Positions 1-10,697 of a stretch of 64,000 nucleotides of DNA are shown piece after piece (within the stretch, counting starts at the first letter, position 1; each line of letters begins with the position of its first letter). The stretch is from positions 1-64,000 of the forward strand of contig JBAJFG010000075.1 in NCBI GenBank assembly GCA_037903475.1, given 5' to 3'. The stretch comes from Ancylostoma caninum. Its lineage: Eukaryota; Nematoda; Chromadorea; Rhabditida; Ancylostomatidae. A program made the translations under genes and the position numbers. Under the pieces are notes generated by a model, which ran no database searches, was not told where the DNA came from, and saw only the letters and a list, made by a program, of their open reading frames with translations.

Positions 1-2297
1 CAGGCGTTTCCCCACTTTTCGACGCCGGCGCACCCTTATCACACCGCTGGACCCGACTCCAGGCGTTTCCCCACTTCCGGACGCCGGCGCACCCTTATCA
101 CACCGCTGGACCCGACTCCAGGCGTTTCCCCACTTTTCGACGCCGGCGCACCCTTATCACACCGCTGGATCCGACTCCATTCGTTTCCTAACTTTTCGAT
201 GCCGGCGCACCCTTATCACACCGCTGGACCCGACTCCAGGCGTTTTTCCACATTTGAACGCCGTCGCACCCTTATCACACCGTGGACCCGACTCCAGGCG
301 TTTCCCCAATTTTCGACGCCGGCGCACCCTTATCACACCGCTGGACCCGACTCCAGGCGTTTCCCCACTTTCGGACGCCGGCGCACCCTTATCACTTCGC
401 TGGACCCGACTCCAGGCGTTTTTCCACATTTGGGCGCCGGCGCACCCTTATCACACCGCTGGACCCGACTCCAGGCGTTGTCTCACTTTTCGACGCCGGC
501 GCACCCTTATCACACCGTCGGACCCGACTCCAGGCGTTTCCCTCACTTTTCGACGCCGGCGCACCCTTATCACACCGCTGGACCCGACTCCAGGCGTTTC
601 CCCACATTTCGGACGCCGGCGCACCCTTATCACACCGCTGGACCCGACTCCAGGCGTTGTCCTCACTTTTCGACGCCGGCGCACCCTTATCACACCGTTG
701 GACCCGACTCCAGGCGTTTTCCTCACTTTTCGACGCCGGCGCACCCTTATCACACCGTTGGACCCGACTCCAGGCGTTTCCCCACTTTCCGACGCCGGCG
801 CACCCTTATCACACCGCTGGACCCGACTCCAGGCGCCGACGCCGCACCCTTATCACACCGCTCCAGGCGTTTCCCCACTTTTGGACGCCGGCGCACCCTT
901 ATCACACCGTTGGACCCGACTCCAGGCGTTTCCCCACTTTTGGACGCCGGCGCACCCTTATCACACCGTTGGACCCGACTCCAGGCGTTTCCTCACTTTT
1001 CGACGCCGGCACACCCTTATCACACCCTTATCACACCGTTGGACCCACTCCAGGCGTCGGCGCACCCTTATCACACCGCTGGACCCGACTCCAGGCGTTT
1101 CCCCATTTTTCGACGCCGGCGCACCCTTATCACACCGTTGGACCCGACTCACCACCGCCGGTGCACCCTTATCACACCGTTGGACCCGACTCCAGGCGTT
1201 TCCTCACTTTTCGACGCCGGCGCACCCTTATCACACCGCTGGACCCGACTCCAGGCGTTTCCCCACTTTGGACGCCGGCGCACCCTTATCACACCGCTGG
1301 ACCCGACTCCAGGCGTTTTTCCACTTTCGGCGCACCCTTATCACACCGTTGGACCCGACTCCAGGCGTTTCTCACTTTTCGACGCCGGCGCACCCTTATC
1401 ACACCGCTGGACCCGACTCCAGGCGTTTCCTCCACATTTGGACGCCGGCGCACCCTTATCACACCGCTGGACCCGACTCCAGGCGTTTCCCCACTTTCGA
1501 CGCCGGCGCACCCTTATCACACCGCTGGACCCGACTCCAGGCGTTTCCCCACTTTCCGACGCCGGCGCACCCTTATCACACCGCTGGACCCGACTCCAGG
1601 CGTTTCCCCACATTTGGACGCCGGCGCACCCTTATCACACCGCTGGACCCGACTCCAGGCGTTTCCCCACTTTTCGACGCCGGCGCACCCTTATCACACC
1701 GCTGGACCCGACTCCAGGCGTTTCCCCACTTTCCGACGCCGGCGCACCCTTATCACACCGCTGGACCCGACTCCAGGCGTTTTTCCACTTTCGGACGCCG
1801 GCGCACCCTTATCACACCGTTGGACCCGACTCCAGGCGTTTCCTCACTTTTCGACGCCGGCACACCCTTATCACACCGTCGGACCTTATCACACCGTTGG
1901 ACCCAACTCCAGGCGTTTCCTCACTTTTCGACGCCGGCGCACCCTTATCACACCGCTGGACCCGACTCCAGGCGTTTCCCCATTTTTCGACGCCGGCGCA
2001 CCCTTATCACATCGTTGGACCCGACTCCAGGCGTTTCCTCACTTTTCGACGCCGGCGCACCCTTATCACACCACTGGACCCGACTCCAGGCGTTTCCTCA
2101 CTTTTCGACGCCGGCGCACCCTTATCACACCGTCGGACCCGACTCCAGGCGTTTCCCCACTTCCGGACGCCGGCGCACCCTTATCACACCGCTGGACCCG
2201 ACTCCAGGCGTTTTTCCACTTTCGGACGCCGGCGCACCCTTATCACACCGTTGGACCCGACTCCAGGCGTTTCCTCACTTTTCGACGCCGGCGCACT
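1..2297. repeat. 59-bp tandem minisatellite (about 39 units)
   Basis: Units start with CAGGCGTTTCCCCAC and recur every 59 bases (for example at 1, 60 and 119). They run from the window edge to about 2297, so the true array is longer. The most conserved core is GACGCCGGCGCACCCTTATC followed by ACACCGCTGGACCCGACTC; the stretch after GGCGTTT is the most variable (TCCCCACTTTTC, TTTCCACATTTG and similar). A few units are truncated or fused, near 835-865, 1040-1070, 1140-1165 and 1860-1900. Because 59 is not a multiple of three and the unit has no stop codon, all three forward frames stay open for about 2 kb. Those long ORFs are an artefact of the repeat, not genes. Confidence 0.97.
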
Positions 2298-2412
2298 TCT
2301 ACAACAACAGTGGACCCGTTGTAGAGCATTTTCTTCGGTCTAGGCCACGCCCTTGAATTTCGTTTCACACACACACACAGCATGTGGCAGACTAAGCTCT
2401 TTATTATAAGTC
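2298..2412. other. Satellite edge with small hairpin and CA run
   Basis: The last satellite unit decays into a short hairpin with TCTACAAC and GTTGTAGA arms (about 2299-2326), followed by a CA dinucleotide run near 2369-2381. No gene is visible. Confidence 0.6.
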
Positions 2413-2548
2413 ATGATTAATGATCTACCTGACTGCCTACCGGATGGCATACAGTGCTCAATGTTCGCAGATGATGTCAAACTTTTCTGCGCCAACCAAC
2501 ACACAACTGCAGCTTGGGTGTATGCCAGGAAGAACAATAGCTGGCAAT
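2413..2548 (+). pseudogene. Non-LTR retrotransposon reverse transcriptase fragment
   Basis: The frame starting ATG at 2413 reads INDLPDCL, then ends in FADDVKLF, and stops at TAG near 2546. INDLP followed about 15 residues later by an [F/Y]ADD catalytic box is the palm region of LINE-type (CR1/L2/Jockey-like) reverse transcriptases. The residues just upstream (LFII around 2398-2409) are out of frame because of an in-frame TAA at 2407, so this is a short frameshifted relic. No endonuclease domain or 3' tail is recognisable nearby. The subfamily is uncertain. Confidence 0.72.
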
Positions 2549-3591
2549 AGTTGGCTGCCCTGAATATCCCATGCAATTGTATCCCCGCCCATGCATATAT
2601 ACAGGAATTCGCAAACGCTGACACTTGCGTGTGTGTTAATTATCTTCCACTGCTGAAGATAGGTATGACCTATTTGAATGAAGTTTAGTAGCGCGAAATT
2701 TTGATCTTCAAAGCTTAATTTCCATTGAACTGTGACAATGAATCACTGCAAGTTACTGTTTTTCCCCAATCCCCGCAAAAACCTAATCTAGTATAGTTCT
2801 GAATCAAATAAAGTCTTCGGGCCCTTGTACAGGGCAAGCTAGCATGCACATCGTGAGAGATGGACGTGGCAACCCTTACATGATGCGATCTCTTAGAGGA
2901 GCCATTTTTTGAAACTTTGTGGCAATTTTCTAGCTTTCTTTGAAATTGTATTCGTGGTAAGAATCTGTGCGGTACTCCGAGTCCTATACCGATCGACGCA
3001 GAATCGTACCACGAGTATACAGACAACCATACACTTTGAAGAGGACTTCAGCAAAAGCCGTAAAATCCTGAAAATCTGAAATAGACGATGTTTGGACAGA
3101 CTGGCAGAACGCAGCTCACAAGAAAACTACGTGATCTGCATATGATTAGATAGAGAAAACCTAGGTCTCATACCAGACAACCGCGCATTTTAGGAAATAT
3201 CAGTACTTCGCGCGCGGCGGGCCGCGCCGCGAATCTAAAATCTATCTTCCTGAAATTTCCTTCTCCTTTTTCCAACCATTTCAGGCATGCAACCTTGCAC
3301 TGCTATAGATGGGTCGTCGCAGAATTGCGAGCTAATGCGAAGACAACTACACATTTGAGCAATGATTTCATTGAGGGATAAAAAAGGGACCGCATTTTAC
3401 TAAAAGTTGCATGTTCAGATTCATACATGCTCAGTTTTGACCCCATCCATGGGCTCGGCCGGCATGTCTTTGAACAGTCATGCACGCACGTTTAATTCTT
3501 ATCTCTCCTCCCGTCAGTGCATTACTTGATATCTCCTCTGATACTTGACAAAGTGGACCTCAACATCCGAACAGTGTTGCACATTCAGAGC
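2549..3591. other. Unassigned spacer
   Basis: No convincing ORF, RNA gene or repeat was recognised. A very GC-rich short stretch with dyad symmetry lies around 3210-3232 (GCGCGCGGCGGGCCGCGCC). Confidence 0.4.
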
Positions 3592-3593
3592 TA

Positions 3594-4878
3594 TTGGGTT
3601 GTTCGGAAAGTAATTGGGATTTTTAGGGGTTTCAGAAAAAAGTTTATTTTCTCACAATGAAAAAGCATTAGTCAATGATATATTTTCCGTTTTGTTCGAT
3701 TGTCTTTCGCCATCTTTCTGGCAATTTCATAATTCCCCTCTCATAGAACTTCTGGTCTTTTTCGGCAAAAAAACTGGGCTAGATGAGATTTGATATCCTG
3801 ATCATCGCTAAATGTTTTCCCATTCAAATAGTTCTGCAACGATCTAAACAAATGGTAATCGGATGGCGCGAGATCAGGGCTATATGGTGGATGCAACATC
3901 AATTCCCAACCAAGCTCCAATAATTTTTGCTGAGACACCAAAGATGTATGAGGTCTCGCATTGTCTTGGTGGAAAACTACTCCTTTGTGATTCGCTAATT
4001 CTGGCCGGTTTTTTTTAATTGCCTCATCTAATTTCATCAGTTGCTGACAGTAGAGGTCCGAGTTGACATTCTGGTTTCTTGGGAGCACCTCAAAATATAT
4101 TACACCTTTGTAGTCCCACCAAACTGATAGCATAACCTTCTTTTGATGGAGATGAGCTTTGGACATCGTTTGAGCAGGTTCATCCGGTTTTGACCATGAT
4201 CGTTTGCGAGTAGCATTATTGTAGACAATCCATTTTTCATCACCAGTTACTATTCGCTTCAAAAATGGGTCGTCTTCATTGCGTTTCAAGTGCAAATCAC
4301 AGATACTAACTCGCTGCGTCAAGTGAATTTCCTTCAACTCATGTGGCACCCAAACATCTAGCTTTTTTACTAGTCCAAGTTTTTTGACATGCTCGTGAAC
4401 TGTTCCAATGGATGCGTTGGTCTTCTCAGCAAGCTCTCGTACGGTTACATGACGGTTGGCTTCGATTAATGCCATCAACTGATCATCATCAACGCCTACT
4501 GGCCGACCAGAACGTTGTTCATCTTGAAGTGAAAAATTGCCGGAACGGAATTTTGCGAACCAATTGTCACATGTGCTCTGTGATAAGGCATTAACACCGT
4601 ATGTTTTACATATATCGTGGAAAACATCAGCAGCTCTTTTGCCACTATGGAAGTAAAAAAGCAAAATGTGCCGAAAATGCTCCTTCTGACACTCCATGTT
4701 CAAATTGATCATAAAAATGCAAATGGCAATGAAATCTGCGCACTTTCTCCAAACAGAAACACAAATACGTCCTCCTAATATATATCGAATGAAAACAAAT
4801 AATAATGCAAAAACCTTCCAAAGCTAGCGTTTGAAAAAATTGTTTTCGAAAAGCCCAATTACTTTCCGAACAACCCAA
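3594..4878 (-). mobile_element. Mariner element 1 (1285 bp, TA target duplication)
   Basis: Both ends carry the inverted repeat TTGGGTTGTTCGGAAAGTAA (3594 onward, and its complement ending at 4878). Each end is bordered by the TA dinucleotide (3592-3593 and 4879-4880), which is the mariner target-site duplication. The 1285-bp length fits an intact mariner of the usual 1.3 kb. A single transposase reading frame on the minus strand fills most of it. The well-kept ends and nearly full ORF suggest a fairly young copy. A mariner family has been described in hookworms (bandit); comparison with it would be informative, but I cannot do it here. Confidence 0.95.
3668..4712 (-). pseudogene. Mariner transposase (D,D34D), one C-terminal frameshift
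   Basis: This would encode the DDE-type recombinase that cuts and pastes the element. From the N-terminus it has a helix-turn-helix region (residues about 10-110), the mariner signature WVPHEL, then the catalytic residues: Asp in TGDEKW, Asp in HQDNARPH, and Asp in YSPDLAPSDYHLF with 34 residues between the last two. The open frame ends at 3741, giving 323 residues. A run of seven A on the plus strand (3767-3773) shifts the frame. With one base fewer, the frame would continue to a stop at 3668-3670, for a total near the family norm of about 345 residues. All three catalytic Asp residues lie upstream of the break. A sequencing indel cannot be excluded. Confidence 0.93.
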
Positions 4879-4880
4879 TA

Positions 4881-5716
4881 AAATCTGACCCAACCCATAA
4901 CATAATCTGACCATACTCCGGGTATTCCACCTATGTTTGGGCTCACTATCTCCCTAGGAAAAAGTTTGTATTATGTCTGGGTAAACAACCCACACCCACA
5001 CATTCCGTTCAAGTTCCTCCCGAGGGACACCGCATCGCCTTAAAAACTAGGGTTACAGATTTGGGGATGTACTCCAACACTACCTCTTTCGACGAAAACA
5101 TAGCCAAGATAATTACTCTCGCCATATCCAGAGTCGAGCAACTCATAAATCTTGTCTTTGATGCTGCGACAATTGGAAGAAAAGCATTTTAGTTTTGCTG
5201 CACTACATGTTTAAGTGTTTAAGTGCTGACAAATTGGAGCTTAGGAAAAAACTGATGGATTATAATTTCGCTTTCAAGCCCGCTCGGAAAGAAGTGGAAA
5301 AGGGCTCCGACCAGCTTTTCAATAGGTCGAACACAGTAGGAATAATACGTGGACACAATTTTGCACTAGACATTTATTTATTTATTTATTGCACTGAAAG
5401 TAAGGAAAGAAATTCACCGCTCCATGAAACAGCGTTAGTAATACAATTTCTTCGGCAAACTAATAAAGATCACCATTGTTAGCCACTTTCGCAGATAATT
5501 TGGCGAGGGTGTTTATCATCGTGAGAGAAAACGAGGCGGAGACTTCCCACCCTTCACGATCAACTCGTCCTCAGTCGCATTAAAATTTTGCATGGTCAAG
5601 TATAGTGGAATTGCGCGCGAAGGAAACGAGTCAATCCGAGGGCGGAAGGAGGATTTGAACGAACCAATCGCAGAACCATACCACGCCCCGTTTTTCCCCA
5701 CTATGATACACATCTC
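4881..5716. other. Unassigned spacer
   Basis: AT-rich sequence without a convincing gene. A short TTTATTTATTTATT run occurs near 5371-5388. Several ORFs of fewer than 100 codons show no recognisable motif. Confidence 0.4.
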
Positions 5717-5938
5717 AACGGAGCCGAAACATGGGTGCTGACAAAAGCAGCAGAAAACAAACTTGCTTCGGCAGAAAGACGAATGGAACGCCGCATGGTT
5801 GGAGTACGACTTCTGGATAAGAAAAAGAATGCCTGGTTGCGCGGAGTCACTAAGATCAAAGACGTGTTAACTAGTGCAGTTGAAAGGAAATGGGCTTATG
5901 GTTGGGAGCTATTATTTTACATATTTTACATATTGTAA
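5717..5938 (+). pseudogene. RTE-like retrotransposon, C-terminal fragment
   Basis: The frame around 5720 reads GAETWVLTKA, then ERRMERRMVGV and later VERKWAYGWEL, ending at a stop at 5936-5938. The order ETW.LT, ...RRM.G..., ...KW..G matches the region downstream of the RT palm in RTE/BovB-like non-LTR elements. It differs in sequence from the two longer RTE copies at 14355 and 32431, so it is a second family or an old branch. The RT core and endonuclease are missing (5' truncation). It is followed directly by an AT-rich tail. Confidence 0.75.
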
Positions 5939-6062
5939 ATTTTATATTTCATTTCATTTTATTTTTTTATATTTTATTACATATTTTAAATTTTATATTT
6001 TACATATATCTAATATTTTACATATTGTAAAATATTGATCGGCAAATAAATGTATATGTAAA
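5930..6062. repeat. AT-rich tail of the RTE fragment
   Basis: Reiterated TATTTTACATATT/TTTATATTTTA units, ending in GTATATGTAAATGTAAATG. This fits the short-repeat 3' tail of an RTE element. The assignment rests on position only. Confidence 0.5.
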
Positions 6063-6844
6063 TGTAAATGATACACACCCTTTGGCGATAACCCATAAGT
6101 TGGAGGCGATAGCAATCAAGTTTACACGACAGACCGGGGTCGTTAATTAGTAATGGTTAAATGAGGTGATTCAATCCGCACCATTTGGCCACGTGCCCAG
6201 CAGCCCTTGGGCTACTGGAGTATGCCGGAAGAAAGAAGGGGTTGGCCATCAAATTCGGGCACCAAGAATTTTGGGCAGCTGTGGAAGAGGTTGAAAGCTT
6301 GCCAACGGGAATGTTGTCCGAACTTCTCAATAATTGTAATTGCAATTGCACCATTCGACCATTGTTCTTCCTCGCAGGAGGCTCAAAAAAGCATGCAGAC
6401 CGTCTACGTGGGTCCGCACGAAATCTCAGACAGGAATAGTGTCTGAATTTTCTGTACCAGATCGAGCAGGCTCCATTTCTGAGAAATCCAGTCAATCGAA
6501 CCTCCCTCCCTCCCTTCCACGGCTGCCTAAAGTTCCTTGTCGTCCAAATTTGATAGTAGCTCTCCTACTTTTTCATCTGTAGGATTGCACCTTCCTACTT
6601 GAACTACTTAAAAATTTTCTTGACATAGCTCTGCTTGGGGTTGGTAGTGGGGTCGCTGAAGTAAAACAGTACCAGTTTAGTAGCCAAAGTGAAACAAAGA
6701 GCTCACATGTGGCTTTTTCCAAATTTCACCGCGCCAACTTCAAATAACCCCCACGGCCATTCTTGATGCACGCCGTTTGGCGCCACAGGCCTATATTTAG
6801 CCCTGGCCGATTGCCGCTGCGCAGAAAGTTCCTATAGTGTAATT

Positions 6845-7010
6845 ACAGGGAGCGTCAATCACGATTCCACCCTCGCGCGGCCTGAAGCGCCGCTGCACCT
6901 AGGCAGCGCTGGGGAGGCAGTACCAGACAACCACAGCGTCCAGGTACGCCACGTACGCGGTGCCACGCTCCGAGTCATGAAGAGGTGCGATTGTGATTGA
7001 CGCTACCTGT
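6845..7010. mobile_element. Palindromic MITE, 166 bp (left copy)
   Basis: The ends are inverted copies of ACAGG(G/T)AGCGTCAATCAC (6845 onward and ending at 7010), and the interior is partly palindromic. There is no coding capacity. The second copy lies at 17638-17803 in the other arm. The transposon superfamily is unknown because no target duplication is obvious. Confidence 0.7.
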
Positions 7011-7266
7011 TCAGCGAGTCTGGTGAGAAAATGTAAAAAAAACACTGCCATTACGCTGCAAAAGGAAAGAATATGACAACAACGACATATGCGTTCGTGA
7101 GGAAATAATTGCTACGGTATGTGCTTGGAACTGCATCAACTAGGTGGAAGAAGAGAAGGGATAAATGTGATATGCTCTCTATAAAATCAAACATAGCAAC
7201 AAGAGGAACAGGAGGCTGTGCCTTTGTGGCAGTTACTAACATTGGAAGCGTCTGCACGTACATTAA

Positions 7267-8014
7267 AGGCAGCACCCATGGAAATTTTCGACCTCGTGAT
7301 TTCGGTACAATTCGGGGTAATCAGGTGAGCTTAACACTGTTACAGTGCTGAAAACAGTGAAAACTGTCAAAATCCCTGTTTTCTGGAACCCTCAGTTCAT
7401 CGATTTCGAGTAGGTTGGGTCGAGTTGCGCGATCTGCCCGTTGTGGACCGATCCAAAAAAGTCAATATCGCTGCCTTTTTTGTCAGCTGTTTTGCGGGCG
7501 AAAGAGGTTTTTGGCCATGTTTTGCGGCGTTCCTAAACTTTATGGAAGAAAGCAAACTCTGGAAAAGATAGTTTGACCAGTCAAGATGTAGAAGAATTAC
7601 CAATGAATTCTAGAACAAACTCTGAGCAGTGAAAAAATTCGAAAACGCGACACTGGCGAAGATCAACCAAACAAGTAGCTAAACAAGCATATTTCTTGTG
7701 AAGTAATAGGTAGAAAATTTATCATGTTAAGTAGTGCAAGAAGGAAAGTTAAAGACCAAGAAATAGCTTTACAAGAACAAGGAAAGAAATGGGTAACCAC
7801 CAAATCAGCTGGCAGTAACGATCCGGTGCCACCACAACTCGATCGAACGACCCCACGCTGATCCTGCTGATCCAGGATCTTGGACATTTCACTAATTATA
7901 TTTCAGATACGGTTGAGTTTTCTGCGCTACTTTCTTCGCCAAATTGTTAGAACTATTGCTTAGGCTCAGAAACGATCAAAACCTCACATATGAAAATTTT
8001 CGTGGGTGCTGCCT
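7267..8014. mobile_element. TTAA-flanked MITE, 748 bp (left-arm copy)
   Basis: Termini are AGGCAGCACCCATGGAAATT at 7267 and the complement of AGGCAGCACCCACGAAAATT ending at 8014. TTAA lies immediately outside both ends (7263-7266 and 8015-8018). TTAA duplications are the mark of piggyBac-type transposition, so this is probably a non-autonomous piggyBac-like element. No transposase is present. The same tips occur at 16623-17380 (the other arm) and, independently, at 30272-31031. Confidence 0.82.
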
Positions 8015-9040
8015 TTAACGATTCACCTTGGATGGACATTCTCCCGTTTGCCATGCTCGATCGCGAAACGAGGTCTTCAGATAAACGTAGGAAACAGATG
8101 AAAAAGACAAGACGAAAAAAAGAGGGAGATGATGAAATACTCGCAAAAAACCATTGAAGCTCGAAAATTAAAAAAAAAAGAACAAAGAACAATGAGTGCG
8201 CAATGAAAATGAGAATAAGCGAAAAAAAAACGACTGATTAATCAATGAGTAGCTAGAACGTCTGTGGACTGGCGCCTTGTATTTGCTCCCCGTCTCTCTC
8301 GTTCAGATCCGGTCCAAGGGATAAGAGGAACACGAAAAAAGATGAAAATCTCCGAGAAGGAATAACGGAAAAAGGACGAATGTGAGGCAACAGCGAACAA
8401 ATTGGCCGATCGTACGCCGGGTTGCAAAACGTCAGCCCCACCGCCCGCAGCAGCATCGCGACTGCGTGGCAGCTTAGTAATGGTGTGCCGTTGCGGGTGT
8501 TTGACCCGCAGTGACCGCGAGAATGCAGTGAGCGTCGATAGCAGCGCGTTTACCGCGGACGCGGCGGCGCCGTGCCGGAATCGGCACTCTGGTGGCAAAT
8601 CATAGTCTTCTTAATAGTGTTTTCATTATATTTGATGTTAACTTCCAAAAAAACTAAATAACTATCGAGAAAGCTTAATGGTTTGTTGTCACTGAGAGGG
8701 TCCTAGTGCAATTGGCGCGGTGGCGCAGCGTGCCGGATAAGACCGTGGAGAACGCACTACCATCCATCATCACTAAAAATAGTATCACCTTGATCACCGT
8801 GACTCTCGTTGATCTTCGGATATATCGAGAGAGCATCAGCAACCCTTCATTTGTCCCTCTTGCGTGCCAGAGTCGTCAAATGGATTCTGTCCTTTTGAGG
8901 AATACCGAAGAGCATAATATCGTTCCTTGGAGGTCCTCGTGAAGAAGGCTGAGTAGCGGTGCGGTGGTCTTTCCGTTGTGCGCTTAACGTTCCGTGGAGC
9001 CTAGTCGCTGACAGCTCTTGTCCAACGACTGTCGTTAAGA

Positions 9041-9810
9041 ACGACTGTCGTTATGATTGCAGACAGGATCAGTAACGTATTTTCAAGCTCTTTGTTGACT
9101 GCACGCTATTTTGACGTGCTATAATTCTTCGAGCGGGAGTGTTGTCGTTTTGGCCACCACGACAAGGAGAACAATGAGCCATAGTCACTTTCACAGCCAG
9201 CAAAAGTGTTAATTCGCTCGAAGATAAGTATTTTAGGTCACCTCCTGCGCTGACCGCGGCCTTCACCAGCCATTGCTAAAGAACCTTGGAATTAATCTCG
9301 ATGGAGATGTCTGAGACAGATTATCACTTCAATAGCTGCTGCCCTCGTCATTACAGATGACATTTTGCTGCTGCGTCCAAGATTTGGGCGGGTCTAGTTA
9401 ACCTCTCGGAGGATCGAGCTTCGCGATCTTCTGAGATCCTCCGCGAATAGCAGCACTTCCCGCCCAGTGCACCGACAAGTGCTGCCAAATCTCCGCAACC
9501 ATATCAGTGCTGGTCATCATTTCTTCCTAAACCTTTCGCTACCTTAGCCCCACAGTGCTGCTTATCGATCGTGGCCCCGCTCATATCCTCGCCCTAACCT
9601 ATTCCTATTTTCGTCTTAGAGCGCTGCCAAAAGTGGTGTTGCCAGCTCCGAAGTCCCTAGGCAGTTCAGTGGCTCCACTATTGAATTTGTTCACTTGTTT
9701 ATTTATTATTTAATGAGCTCGGAACTATAAATGGAATTTATTATACGAACTTATATCGTACTAAGCACTTTAAAACGAATGAAATACTAAAACCAAGAAC
9801 AAATACTACG
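9041..9810. other. Spacer upstream of the Lys/Glu-rich gene
   Basis: The sequence around 9355-9450 is a diverged direct copy of 11895-11995 (shared landmarks ATTTTGCTGCTG and GATTTGGGCGG/ATGTGGGCGG). ACTATAAATGG at 9724-9734 is a possible TATA-like site about 80 bp before the ORF. Nothing else was recognised. Confidence 0.45.
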
Positions 9811-10488
9811 ATGATATACCATAACCTATTCCTACTAACTTCTAGCTTGGTGCAGGCCGGAGCGAGTATGATACTCGAATTGCTGCAGCTGATCGCCGTC
9901 CTGCTCACGATTGTTACATTCTTACCTTTATGCGGCGGAAAGAAGAAAGCCAAACCAAAGGCGGCGCCTTCTGTTATGAGCAAGCCCGGAGCTCCACCTG
10001 GTGCTCCAGGGGCAGCAGCCCCAGCGTCTGGTTCTGGTGCTGCTCCTGCACCTGGAGCAGCAGCACCGGCTGCTGATAAATCTGGCCAACCAAAGGAGGG
10101 TGAGAAGAAGGCAGAAGGTGAAGCCAAACCAGAGGGAGACGAAAAGAAATCTGCTGAAAAAGATGCAAAAGAAGGTGAAAAGAAAGAGGAGAAGAAGGAA
10201 GAGAAGAAAGAGGAGGAGAAAAAGGAAGAGAAGAAGGAAGAGAAGAAGGAGGAGAAGAAGGAAGAAAAGAAGGAGGAAGAGAAGAAAGAGGAGAAGAAGG
10301 AAGAGAAGAAGGAGGAGGAGAAGAAAGAAGAAAAGAAGGAGGGATCCAAGGTAGGTGAAGCACCTGCCGAGAAGAAAGAGGGTTCGAAGGCCGAAGCTCC
10401 TAAGGAGGAAAAGAAAGAAGGAGAGGAGAAGAAGGAGGAAGGATCTGAAGGTGGTAAAGAAAAGAAGGACGAAGAAAAGAAGGAGTAG
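9811..10488 (+). CDS. Membrane-anchored Lys/Glu-rich low-complexity protein
   Basis: A 225-codon ORF ending at TAG 10486-10488. Met20 (ATG at 9868) is an alternative start giving 206 residues. It follows CTTGGTGCAG, which could be a splice or trans-splice acceptor, so residues 1-19 may not be translated. The N-terminus holds one hydrophobic segment of about 20 residues (LELLQLIAVLLTIVTFLPLC), followed by GGKKKAKPK. That fits a single-pass anchor with a cytosolic tail. Next come an Ala/Pro/Gly-rich stretch (about residues 50-85) and a tail of KKEEKKEE-type repeats to the end. The repeat is likely an extended charged rod or disordered region. No enzyme motif is present. AATAAA at 10660-10665 could be its poly(A) signal. 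This is the only ORF in the window that looks like a host gene. Its function is unknown, and further upstream exons are possible. Confidence 0.68.
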   Translation: MIYHNLFLLTSSLVQAGASMILELLQLIAVLLTIVTFLPLCGGKKKAKPKAAPSVMSKPGAPPGAPGAAAPASGSGAAPAPGAAAPAADKSGQPKEGEKKAEGEAKPEGDEKKSAEKDAKEGEKKEEKKEEKKEEEKKEEKKEEKKEEKKEEKKEEEKKEEKKEEKKEEEKKEEKKEGSKVGEAPAEKKEGSKAEAPKEEKKEGEEKKEEGSEGGKEKKDEEKKE

Positions 10489-10659
10489 TCTAACATTTCC
10501 GACTAACTTGTACGGAATAGTACTGATAACCAGCGCCTATCATTATAACTATATTATTTTAGCTATCTACCTCATTAACTGAGTTTTTTTTTCCTTTTGC
10601 GGAACTGAAAGTAGAGTTGAGTCTCAAGGATGCGCTGCTTGTGGGCAAGGACCGAAGCG

Positions 10660-10697
10660 AATAAATTCGTGAATTCCCACACACACACACACACACC
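10660..10697 (+). terminator. Poly(A) signal and CA microsatellite
   Basis: AATAAA at 10660-10665 lies about 170 bp after the stop of the Lys/Glu-rich ORF, followed by a (CA)n run at about 10679-10697. It is a candidate cleavage/polyadenylation signal by position only. Confidence 0.4.

Larger units (their letters stand above)
6228..9040 (+). repeat. Left arm of the large inverted repeat
   Basis: This arm is the reverse complement of 15597-18422. Landmark pairs (left/right) are 6340-6582/18066-18308, 7267-8014/16623-17380, 8242-8598/16039-16395 and 8706-8942/15695-15931. The inner half differs at only a few positions in the stretches I compared. The outer 200 bp (6228-6420) has visibly more mismatches. 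The arm contains a 166-bp palindromic MITE, a TTAA MITE and, at its inner end (about 8790-9040, minus-strand sense), the last part of an RTE element. I see no gene: the ORFs shared by both arms are short and without motifs. Arm limits are eye estimates, good to about 5 bp. Confidence 0.93.

Noticed and set aside
1..2297. CRISPR-like array
   Set aside because: Repeat and variable parts form one contiguous 59-bp unit in a eukaryotic satellite. There are no unique spacers and no cas genes.
199..2356. Three overlapping ORFs of about 700 codons on the plus strand
   Set aside because: They are produced by the stop-free 59-bp satellite in three frames. The proteins are the same repeat in rotation, with no start context or domain.
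8242..8598. 118-codon ORF present in both inverted-repeat arms (also 16039-16395)
   Set aside because: Its conservation is explained by the recent inverted duplication. Composition is simple and no motif is seen, so it is not evidence for a gene.
9741..10496. Minus-strand Ser/Phe-rich ORF of 251 codons
   Set aside because: Antisense shadow of the GAG/AAG codon repeats of the plus-strand Lys/Glu-rich gene.
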